From Trichobilharzia regenti (lineage: Eukaryota > Platyhelminthes > Trematoda > Strigeidida > Schistosomatidae), in assembly GCA_944472135.2 (NCBI GenBank), contig OX235268.1, positions 5,772,589 to 5,836,588 on the forward strand: a DNA stretch of 64,000 nucleotides, written 5' to 3'. Under the pieces are notes generated by a model. That model had not been told where the DNA came from. It made no database searches and worked only from the letters and a program-made list of their open reading frames with translations. The position numbers and the translations under genes were made by a program. This document shows, one piece after another, positions 26,301-38,667 of the stretch (position 1 is the first letter of the stretch; each line of letters opens with the position of its first letter).

Positions 26301-29300
26301 AGTATAAATAGGACTACATCATCGCCCCCCTCCCTCTAAACATTTAAAAATTATAACTGTCCAAATTATTTTATTATTTTTTTCCGACCACTTCATCTTT
26401 AATTACGTGTTATCCTTGTAAAATTAATTTATTCTAACCATTACTAACTTTTAAAGAAATGAATCACGAAATAGCCATTGAGTCGGGTCTTAATGTGGCT
26501 GGGCGGTCTACGAGCTTCCCTAGTAGGCCCAGAGGCTCGAACCCACAGTTTTGGGTGAGTACTGTTGATGAGTTTCAAACTAGGACGAAACAACGATCCC
26601 GAACAACAAAAATAACAAACTAAAGAACTTCGTTAGTGAAATCAGTATCAACATTAAACATAGTCAAAAAAAGGTATAACGAGTGTGGAAGAACAAGCAA
26701 GGTTTTCATACCTTCCACTTTCAATGGCCAGGTCTCACAGCCTTAAATGAGGATGAGGCGGACTCCTTAGCAGTACACAGGTCCTTTGATCGATAGACAA
26801 CCGGATATCACGTCTACTAAGCCAGTGACGGCGTAAACTGGTATATGCGAATCGATCCTTCTGTAATTGTGCTGAGATTTCGTCAACAATCAACCCGCTG
26901 GCGTTGGCTGATTCAACTTCTTAAATAAGTGAAATGGTTAACACGCTCTACCACTTCACTCCTACTTATCTGCAAGCTAGGCGTCAATGTAGTTCAGTCC
27001 TGTAACATCATCTTATATTTGGCGAGAGCGAATCACATGCTAAACATTCATTCAGAAGACTCCGTATTTTGTCAGCGTCTTCAACTAGGAGCAAGACTAT
27101 ATCATCTGCATATTCTAAGTCAACGAGATTATTCCCTGATGGTAACAAGTCAATCCCTGAGTCGTTGAAGTCAGTAGGGATTAAGTTCATTAGTACACCT
27201 ATGATGAAGTTGAATAGGAATGGGGATAATGGGCATCCCTTATAGACACCACTAGTTGTCGTCACACTTCAGATGACAACTCGCCATAAGCCCCCTAACC
27301 TGGCTGCTTGAGTTCGAGTGGAGTGAGTGCTATAATCAGTGCAATGTATTTTCTCGGCCTCCCTTCCCTTCACAGCTAAGCATCTCAATACTACCTCGCG
27401 GTCGACGGAATCGAATTCCGCCTTAAGGTCAAGAAATATAATGATTGTTGGACGCCGGTAGGAATGCCTATCTTCCAGAATCTGTCGAAGAGTGAAGATA
27501 TGATGAATACACCCTCTTCCTGATATAAAGCCTGCCTGATTCCCTTGTATTTGTTCCTCCCATGGACCGCTTAGTCCACACATGATTTTCTGCACCAATG
27601 ATAAGTCAGTCAGTAACGTCTTTTATTGAAGGTCAAAAGCTTGATACACGCGCCAACACAAAAAGCATTTTCAACAGGTGAATGACGGCTTTCATCAACA
27701 TCTGCCTTCGTCGCTTGCTTTATACTGAAGATCAAATGGCCGGTCAGAAAGAATAAGCAAGTAACAAGAAACTATGGGAGCAAATAAAAAACCAAGAACC
27801 TGTCGTGGGGAATGTAAAGAATAGGACACAGTGGAGATGCACTGTTGAAGCTCCATGTTCCACTCGGAACCAAAGTAAGCAATAATAATAACAACAATAA
27901 TAATAAGGTTCTACACAGTAAGGAAATCCATATAGAGGCTAGTCAAAACAAAAGAAATGCACTAGTAATAAAATTTTTATTTTTTTTATTTTTGATTACA
28001 GCTTGATTCCACACTGTATTTTTGGTACAAGTATGGAATTTTCAGCATGGATATCGGTAGCCCAAATTTTGCAGGCCGACTATAGATATCAGGTGTGCGT
28101 CGGCGAGGGCTCGAACTCCGGACCATGTGCATGGTCGGCGAGAGTCCTAACCAGTGTGCCACCGACGCATGCCAGGTAATCCACAACAGGAAACTTACAG
28201 AAACCTTCGAAGTGAGGACGGGAGTGAGGCAAGGCTGGTTGTCTACTATCGCCAATAATCTTCCTGATTGCAGTAGATTGAATAATGCGACAGACAGACA
28301 ACGGGCAATGAGGAAAGAGGCATAAAATGGACTCACACAAAAAACTTGGAGGATCTGAACTTCGCTAATGTGATATATATGTCTGATTTCCCACAAACAC
28401 TGGAATATATGCAAGTGAAAAGTAACAAGTTGGCGATAGAAGAAGCATCAAAGATAGGACTTCCTTTAGGTGAACATAGAGAAAACAGAGAAAACTGGCC
28501 AACAACAACGGCAAAAACAACAGACAACAATCACCATAAATGGGAGGAACCTGAAAGAAACAATCTCCTTTACCTACCTGAGAAGCATCATTTCAACTAC
28601 AGGAGGAACTAACGAGGATATCAAAGCAAGGAGCATCGGGAAAACAAGACAAGCTTTCACTACTCTTAAGTCTGTGTGGAGGTCAGCAGCACTCAGCATC
28701 TAAAAATAACATCGGGATTTTCAACTCCAATGTGAAGTCAGTCAGTGCTACTCGGTATACGGACGAGAGACTTGGCGCCACGCCGCGTTACGAAGGACAC
28801 TTCGAACAAACTACAGACCTTCATCTACAGCTGTCTTCACTCAATACTCAAGATCAGATGGCCGGTCAGTAAAGATCAGCAACAGGGATCTCTGGCAATT
28901 GGTGAACCAACCAGGAACCAATTGTAAAACAAATAAGCAGGAAGAAATGGAGATGGGTTGGCCATACTCTGAAGAAACCATCAAGTGAGATCGCTAGACA
29001 AGCCATTGCTCAAGTGGAACCCGAAAGGGAAGTAGTAAGTTGGTCGTCAGTGCAAGGGTGTGTTGGAGGAGGTTATGTGGAGAGGAGATGAAAGCATGTG
29101 GGTTGCAGACGTGGAGCCAGGTGAAAACGTTTACGGAGAACCAAACGGAATGAAGACGTGCAGCTGAAGCCCTACGTTTCTTTAGGAATTAAAGAATTTA
29201 ATAATAATAAATCTTTATACAGCTGATAATATCCTTAAAAGCATATTCATCAAAGTGAAATAGTCACAGACTAAGCGAGCAAACAGAAAGAGAGACCACC

Positions 29301-30055
29301 ATACACATATATATACATATCATTGAGAAACTTGATATGAAGAGCATTACTAACAGATTACAGAATTTTATCAACAACAGGTTTTGCTGGTTGCCTACTG
29401 AAGATGAAATGGTTGATCAGAAGGAAGACAACAGCAAGACACTCTTGGAAGGGATCTATTGTTCAATACTTTGAGGCGCTGGTAGAATGACATCACAGTG
29501 TAAGCCATCGCTAGAGTGTGAGAGCTTATGAGCAATTGTAGGGCCAGCTGGGGGAAGAGAATTTGGTGTTGTTCAAGCCGTATGTCCCACTTGAAACCAA
29601 AGGGAACAATAATAATAATAGTAGTAATAATAACGATGTCTTAATTTTATACATTTACCATGAAGCCATTTGCAAGTATATAACCCACTCCATCTTTTTG
29701 TTTATAAATTTTATCAATGAAGTAAGTGCACCTCAGCAGTTCAAATGAGTTTATACATATAAACCAGATCGCTTTATCATGGCAACTAGCCAACTAGCAC
29801 GAAACCTAGGGGCATGAGCAAGGCTTCCTCCTGGCAATTGCATCTAACCACCTAATATCATCAATACAACGTGCACCATGATGGCAAGCTGTCTAGAATG
29901 ATGACCACATTGTAAACCTGACTGACTCATGGAATTCAGTCTGCACCAAACAAAAAGGACACTAGACACATCACACTAGTTAGTTACTAGTCACCAATCA
30001 AAGTAAGCAACATGTTATAACCCACTATTATTCAGAGGCGCTTTCCCATGTACGT

Positions 30056-30116
<61 letters not shown>

Positions 30117-33100
30117 ATCAATCAACAGAAAATAGGAATGATATTCAACGTATAATTGAGAGTATTAGACTTACCAGGCCACTTAGCAGGTTCTGTGTTT
30201 GGTCTAAATACTTGACCAGAAACGCATAGGCGATCAACTACAAGAAAACATACAAACCAACAGGAGGGAATTAAAAAAATTAGTCCCTTTGATAAATTTA
30301 AATAAGGCATTTAGAAGATAAATTTCACGACAGTAAAGAAAGACCACATCTCAAAAAGACAGCTTCTGTACCAGAGAAAGCTATCTGTCTTTATTAACCT
30401 ACCGACCGTTCAAGGGTGACCACCAGATTATGCAGTTGTGACAGCTAGCTCAAGGATACTTCGGTCAGCTATCAGACGCATATCATTCTACCCCGGCTTC
30501 TCTTTTTCTCACTTGCCGAACATTTTCAATCCCTGTACCCACCTATGATTAAAGGACGAAATTCTGTAGACTCTACTTCAAACTGTATCTACAAGTTCGC
30601 CTACAGCTGCAGTGACACCTATATAATAGTTAGAGCCAACAGAATGTTCCAATGTCGTCGTCGAAAAGAACATGTTCCAAAATGGCTACTAAGTCATATA
30701 GAAAATCCCAATGTGATGAATCTGAATAGAAATCCATCATCATCATCATCCATTGCAAAACACTTATTAATATCAGATCACAAAATCAATATTAATGACT
30801 GTTTCACAATTATTTCATCATATAACTCTAATTCAAGGTTGATTACTGAAGGTGATGGAAGAACTTTCAGGATGAATCACATACAGCCTAAACTGTGTGT
30901 ACAGTCAAATCAAGAGACTTCAATCTTCGCCCAACCCTGGACTACATGACCTATCTAAGTATGATTGGTCATTAGTATGTACTTTTGTTTTGTTTTATAT
31001 AAGTGAGTAATTGTCATGCATGTTATTTTATTATCATTGTTAACCATGTTAGTTGTAAAGCGGTTGTAAAGCGGAAACTGCGAAATGACGATATCATCTC
31101 GCAGCGAAATTTGTCTTCTAAATGCCTTATTCAAACAAACAGGAATTACAGAATATGAGGGTAGTGTGGTGGTGGGTTGTATTGCAGTACGACACAACAA
31201 ATAATGCAGAGTAATTTCATTCGCATAGATCCCTCAACAAAAAAAAAGATGTCTACTCGTATTTTTAAAATTAGTCAAAATATATACGAATTGATAAGCA
31301 CTAATGTATCCAAGGTGAGATGGAATACAGGTCCCAAGTAGTCAATTAGCCTTCAGTGTCCACAAGTGAAACATGTTTTAGTAGAAAGGTACGCTTCCAG
31401 ACTGGTAGGAGTTATTACCTGAACTTAACGCCATAGGTGAAAAATTAGAATTAGTTGATATCTGAGTGTTTCTAGTTAGTTTTATGTATGCTGGAGGGAA
31501 TGTGACGGATGAGATTCTCTTACTAAAGGCTAGGGTGGGTGGTACTTGCCTACTTCGACTATCTTTGATGCAATCGCATTAGTAGCCTGACTCTATCAAG
31601 GATCGGCTTTATAATTTTTTCTTTGAGTGCAGTCTTGCATTACACCTGTGAAACCCAACATCTTGAAGTTAAGAATGTGAGATAACTTTGCGCGCTCAGT
31701 AATCGTTTTCTTTGTAGAATATCTTGCATTCAACCGCATCATCATCATTCGCATGGTGTTTGTTTGGAAATGGTGAAGATCGACATCCAGGCTGGCTTCT
31801 CTGACTTGTAAGTGTACTATGATTGTCACCTTAGTGTCTCCTATACCGTCAATTTATTTTCTGAACTTGGCACTGGGTAGAAAAAGCAGTGAGGTGCTGA
31901 GTCTACCATGAAGTGACCGTGAGATGAAGGATACTTAGATGACGTTATCATCTGTTGATGCCTTACAACTCCCTGGATGACAGTCAGAGAGATCATTTGA
32001 ATCGGTCGTTTGACACGTCATAGGATACGATGGAAAATCGTAGACAGCGGTAAACATACTGTCGTTTCCTCATTTCCTGTCTTTCTGAAAGTAATGTGAA
32101 ACTATGAACACTTCTTAGATGTGGTTGATGATGAGTATGCTTTCCTCTTTTTCGTGATCCTGTTCATCAATTATTCTATGACGTGTGCTGTTGACAAAAT
32201 CTATCCATAGTATATACATGTGGTGAGAGCTGTCTGCTAGCCAAAATTGATAGACAGCAATTTACGTCAATGTTTACATCCCAAATCTTCGTCATGAGAA
32301 AAAAAAGACAAGAACAAAGACTAACTCAACAACCAATCACAGCAGACTTTGTTTGCGTAGGCGGATACGATTAGCAGGTATATGGTCTGACCTTCAGAGA
32401 AATGGCCACAAAGAGATGACAGATTAAGATTCAGCAAGAAGACAAGCAATCAGAAGACGCTGTTTCTCTGCTAGTAATAACGAATAATAATGTAAATAAA
32501 AATCTATGTATATCTCTTGATTCCTCAATAAAGGATCTGTTGCCAGGGTCTCTTGTCTTCTGTCGTAACATACACACACACACACACACATTGATAGGAA
32601 ACAGCCAACATTGTTAACTACATTTTGAGTAGCTGGTTACAAAAGTAGAAGGTGATCAGGTAATAATCTCAAAGTTTAACCTTCATGAAATCAACAACCA
32701 ATCAGAAGAGTTTTAACTTTCGAAAAGTTGATAGCCAATCAGAACAGTCTATTATCCAGTGACCTAGGCAATTATAAATGCGGCTAAAAATGTGTAAATA
32801 TGGTGTAATTTTCCTCAATAAAAAGTGAGTTTATTACCAAGTCTCTTGTCTTTTCCTGCTACAATTCTATCTTCTTTTCATAGACAGTGTTTTACTGCTT
32901 TTTGAGACTCATTCCTTAGTGCTCATATTGTGCTAGGGTTGGATAAAAGATGACTATAAACAAATCCATAGTTGAAGTGCTACGGTTTGCCAAAGAGGAA
33001 ACGACAGCTAGTTGCAATCTCTTAAGCTTAGCATAGGCTAGGCAGTTCACTATCTCCCGGAGTTCCCCGTTGTTTATTCTTTCTAAATGGTCGACAACCT

Positions 33101-34040
33101 TTTTTTTATACAAAATATACCTAGCGAATTCAATTCATAAATAAACAGATCTGATTGGTTGAATGACGTTGGAAGACCTCGGAAACTATAGCACAAATAT
33201 AAAATGATGAAAAACTGTCCAATCAGATACCACCATGTCAATGCATGCATGCATAAATCATGACTTCACAGCTAACAAAGACCAAAAGGTTGTCCGTTCT
33301 AACACTTGAATGCATCTGAGTGCATCAGATTGCTTCGTTTCGACAAATGAGTATTTTCAAAGAGTTTCTCTGTAGGGATTGGATTTTTCTCAAGGATTAA
33401 GATCAGCTAAAGAAGCATTGAAAACCAGCATGGAGAGTACTGGCCAGCTGTTTTGTCACAGTTTGCGACTCTTCATTACAGGGGTCCAAACTCAGACAAG
33501 ACCCTCCAAATACAAGGCGAGCTCGTAGACCATTATTCAGTGCATGAGTACCGCCAATGAGTTCCAAACTAGGACGAAAAACAGCTTCCCAGTACTCCTT
33601 GGCAGTTTTCATTGGTTCTCTAACTGAAATCAATCCGTGTATGGTCGATCTTGAAATTCCTGGAAATTAACTTTTCAAAATTAATATGATGCTCCCTAGT
33701 GACTGCCTGTAGGTCGAAGTTGCCTGCCTGTACTCCTACTGAGATGTCGTGACCAGTCAGGTCCTTAAAGTCGGTCATGAGGGCAAATACTCACGACAGA
33801 TGACATTGGCTGGTGCCAGTCGTGATAAAATTACAAATTGGTAGAAGTTAGAATTCATGAGGCAAATGGTCCACGACCTCGTCTTATGACCGAAGTAGCC
33901 TGGGTCTAAATCCCTATGGTGGGTGCGCACTTCTGATGAACCCCAAATCGGGACAAAATGGCTTTTTCCAAATCGCGTGTATAATAAATCTCTCTTCTAT
34001 GTTAACAACAACGAACTGGTCCACAATAATATAATGGGAT

Positions 34041-34071
<31 letters not shown>

Positions 34072-37000
34072 AGACACACAAACTGAACTCACCTGAACGA
34101 GCATTGATAGAACTTGTCGCTGGTAGAGCGAATACTTTTGTCAACGACGAATTATTCATCATTGAATTTTCATCCAGCAGGTAACCAAGACCAAGCCAAC
34201 CACCAACAGATAGGCACTGATGAATACATGCAGATAATGCAGCGCATAAATTACGCAAAAGGTACACTCTGCGCTGACGATCAGCTGTTGGCGTCCAAAT
34301 ACAATCAGGACAATAATAAGTAGATAATTGAGAGGCTGACGTGGTAGACGCTTTTCCAGAAGTATGTGATTTCAACTTTTTACCAGTAGTAGATTTATGA
34401 TGGTGATGTGCATGTGGTGAACGATATGGATAGGGAAGGAGAACACTAACCAGAAATGGTGGAGGCAAAAGTTCCAAACATGTGATCAAATCATGAACCA
34501 TATACTGTGAACAAAAAAGAAGAAGAGAAACACAACAGCACAAAATCAATAATAACAATCGGTATATAATGAATAGATAATATGAAAACAGTAGGCCATT
34601 ATTGATTGGTCTAAATAATTAACTTCCAACCATTAAGTAGTGAGTTCGAAACCCGTTCTCCACCTATCAAGAATTAGGCAGTCAAGCGACAAGTCTAACG
34701 ATATAGCACTCCAAGTAACGTTGTAATTATTATCCATTTCACTCCTAGACTGATGTGGGTTCGAATCTCCAAGGAGATATTAGTTCCTTTCAAGCTGAAG
34801 CCAACAATAACGAATTCTGTCGACTGTATCCCACCACCTAACCTAACACCAAGTCAAAGTTTGGTGAAGAAGTGGCTCATTGGTAATCATCAGTCAACTT
34901 CCAAACAATGGGGTTATGGCGGGTTCGAGTCCTACCTGATCTACTTCAGTCTGAGTAGCTAAGTGACAATGTATGTGTTGAACTTAACCTGACAAGTGAG
35001 AAATCTATGAGCACTGTGTGAAGGCTGAGAGTACTATCGTATTATCAGGTTGAGAAATAGTAGGTGAGGCAGGATTCTATCATTATTGAAGGCTGAAGCT
35101 TAATAGACTCAAAGCTACAAACACACTGAAGATTACAATGATGCAATATTAAAGTCACTATTTGCATTGAATTGAATTTTTGATTTTCTCGTCGATTGAT
35201 TGGACCGAAGTGCTGGGTCTCAGGTTGACATGACGGCTTCTTGTGCAGATGCTTGGACGATGTCTGGGGATTTGATATGTATACAATTGGTAGATGGTGG
35301 CTAGCAGTGGAATCTAGGATAAAGCGCGTTTCGTCCCATTTAGGACTCGTCAGCTGGATGTACCTGCATTTCTCAGTGAGTGATGATGTTCCCACCGAAG
35401 CTCCAACCCAGTACCCATAGTTTCAAACGCCAAAGCGTTATCCACTAGACCACTTAGGCCACGAGAGCCACCTCTTGTGCAACGGGTCATATTAATTATT
35501 GAATTGAATTTTTGATTTTCCCGTCGATTGATTGGACCGAAGTGCTCGGTCTCAGGTTGACATGTCGGCTTCTTGTGCAGATGCTTCGACGATGTCTGGG
35601 GATTTGATTTGTATACAATTGGTGGATGGTGTTTGACACTATGGGCACTGGGTTCGAGCCCCAGTAGGAACATCATCATTGACTGAGAAATGCAGGTACA
35701 TCCAGCTGACGAGTCCCAAATAGGACGAAATGCGCTTTATCCTGGATTCCACTGCTAGCCACCATCCACCAATTGTATACATTATTTGCATACCTTAGTG
35801 GTGAAGCCAATAAGCTTGGAAGTGAATAATAGTGTACATTTCAACCTAAGGAGAACATACACATATGCTTTAATAATTAAGAAGCCCAAGAACTTAGCTT
35901 CATAGTTTCGAAAACAAGTACAAATGATATTTACATCTCTTTTTACTTTCTTCTATTTTTGGTCATCCTCTTCAGAGCCGGCTCCTCTTCAGCTCCACGA
36001 TCAACCATAATCTCGTCTCTTCTTCTTCTTCTCCTCCTCCATATCACACAATCTCCTCGATGTCACCCTCAACACTGACGACTCACTTGTCGCATCCCAT
36101 CGGGATTCCACTCGACGGCCTAACGCGCGATGTCACATTTGATGACCTCCTTAACGTATATATATGCTCGATCGATCCATCTCCATTTTCTACCACAACA
36201 TATTTGTTGAGCAACTGGTTCTCGGTTGGTTTGTTGCCAGCCAGCCAGCCAGAATTTCTTGTTGCTGCTTTCTTTTTTTTTTGGCCGGTCGGCCATCTGG
36301 TCTTCACTATGGAGACAGAGAAGGAGGAATTATATATATCCAAACCAAGTTCACTTTTTAACAGTTTGAAAAAATTTGAGCATTGGGTGGTATATGATAT
36401 TCATTATAATAAAGGTTTCTTTCGTATTTCCCAATGAATGAATGAAAAACAAAACGATATTGTCGTTTTTACTGACGTTTCGCTATCTTAAATGCTGCTG
36501 CTAATAGCTGCTTTATCAAAGTATTATTAATCCAGAATTTACAAAATCCACTCAGCATATATATAACAAAGAGTTAGGGGGTGAGAAAAAAAGTATAGAC
36601 TTAGTTCAACTTAAAAGGACATATTGAAAGTCAAAATAACAATGAAGATCGTTCAAACCAAATAAAGTTTACTAACTTGATCATCTATCGTTCGTTAGTC
36701 TGGGGTTATTTTTGGTTGTCAAGTTCGAGAATAGGTAAAGGTAACTAAACTAAGTGTAGGCTGTGAAATACTTGATTATCGTTCGTCAGTCTGGGTCGTT
36801 TTTTGTTGTCAAGTTAGCGAACTGGTAAAGATAGTAAAACCAAGTGTAGATTGTTGGATTTTGTCAGTGTGTAGAATTATGAAAGTAGTGCGCGTTTACG
36901 TAGTGAAATTTGCTCACCACATTTGCGTTGATTTTGCTACTTCATGGGGGAGGGGGTTGTTGTAGCCAGGTTAGATTCTGTTTTAGTCCATCATTCCTAT

Positions 37001-38635
37001 TCAGGTAATTTGGATTCCACTTCATATGAAGTGCTTCTGATATTAGACGTTCTTTGTGGTTTCTGAAGTTTTTCTGGATGATGATTTCAATATTGTCAAA
37101 ATCAATTTTGTGGCCTGATTCCATAGCGTGTAGACAAGCTACGGCTGATGATTTTTGAAGTTTTTCTAGTTCAACTGGATTTCTTGGTGGTCGAAGAGAA
37201 GCTCTACGGTGTACGGAAGCTGTGGATAAAAGTTTTTAACTGGCTGTTGGAAATACTTTCCGTGACATGCTGGCCAAGTTTCTGACCCATAAAAGAATAA
37301 CTGACTTTACAGTTATTTTGCAAATCTGAATCTCGTTTTTTATACTGGAGTAAGTGAAGCACAAGATTTCCAAATTGGTTTAAGGTTTACAATTAGTGGA
37401 TGGTGGCTAGCAGTGGAATCCAGGATAAAGCGCATTTCGTCCTATTTGGGACTCGTCAGCTGGATGTACCTGCATTTCTCAGTCAGTGATGATGTTCCCA
37501 CCGAGGCTCGAACCCAGTACCCATAGTTTCAAACGCCAAAGCGTTAGCCACTAGACCACTTGGGCCACGAGAGCCACGGTGGGAACATCATCACTCACTG
37601 AGAAATGCAGGTACATCCAGCTGACGAGTCCCAAATAGGACGAAATGCGCTTTATCCTGGATTCTACTGCTAGCCACCATCCCCACCAATTGTATACTAA
37701 TTAAATACCCAGACATCGTCCAAGCATCTGCACAAGAAGCCGACATGTCAACCTGAGACAGAGCACTTCGGTCCAATCAATCGACGGGAAAATCAAAAAT
37801 TCAATTCAATAATTGGTTTAAGGTTTATGAAGATGAGGATGTCGAAAACAACAATATTCGGATATTCAATACCAATGTTTAGTCAGTCACTTCTTCTATG
37901 TGAGTGAGAAACTTGATATGAAGAGCATTACTAACAGATTACAGAATTTTATCAACAACAGGTTTTGCTGGTTGCCTACTGAAGATGAAATGGTTGATCA
38001 GAAGGAAGACAACAGCAAGACACTCTTGGAAGGGATCTATTGTTCAATACTTTGAGGGGCTGGTCGAATGACATCACAGTGTAAGCCATCGCTAGAGTGT
38101 GAGAGCTTATGAGCAATTGTAGGGCCAGCTGGGGGAAGAGAATTTGGTGTTGTTCAAGCCGTATGTCCCACTTGAAACCAAAGGGAACAATAATAATAAT
38201 AGTAGTAATAATAACGATGTCTTAATTTTATACATTTACTATGAAGCCATTTGCAAGTATATAACCCACTCCATCTTTTTGTTTATAAATTTTATCAATG
38301 AAGTAAGTGCACCTCAGCAGTTCAAATGAGTTTATACATATAAACCAGATCGCTTTATCATGGCAACTAGCCAACTAGCACGAAACCTAGGGTCAAGAGC
38401 AAGGCTTCCTCCTGGCGATTGCATCTAACCATCTAATATCATCAATACAACGTGCACCATGATGGCAAGCTGTCTAGAATGATGACCACATTGTAAACCT
38501 GACTGACTCATGAAATTCAGTCTGCACCAAACAAAAAGGACACTAGACACATCACACTAGTTAGTTATTAGTCACCAATCAAAGTAAGCAACATGTTATA
38601 ACCTACTATTATTCAGAGGCGCTTTCCCATGTACG

Positions 38636-38667
<32 letters not shown>

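Larger units (their letters stand above)
35168..35782. repeat. Two hammerhead-type SINE copies (Sm-alpha-like), composite
   Basis: Copy one (35168-35492) is full length on the minus strand: tail, hammerhead region, then tRNA-like head. Copy two has its tail on minus (35493-35632) and its head and ribozyme on plus (35633-35782), a 5'-inverted copy. The pair is flanked by TATTTGCAT at 35159-35167 and 35783-35791. Confidence 0.75.
37390..37810. repeat. 5'-inverted hammerhead SINE with 17-bp target duplication
   Basis: The head and ribozyme lie on minus (37390-37576), joined to a ribozyme and tail on plus (37577-37810). Perfect 17-bp flanks AATTGGTTTAAGGTTTA at 37373-37389 and 37811-37827. The two arms make a long imperfect hairpin. 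Pol III-type B-box GGCTCGAACCC (plus) is present in the inverted arm. Confidence 0.85.

Noticed and set aside
29563..29748. 61-residue frame repeated at 38144-38329
   Set aside because: It starts in the RTE type A tail and runs through an AAT microsatellite into AT-rich DNA; its double occurrence comes from the 735-bp duplication.
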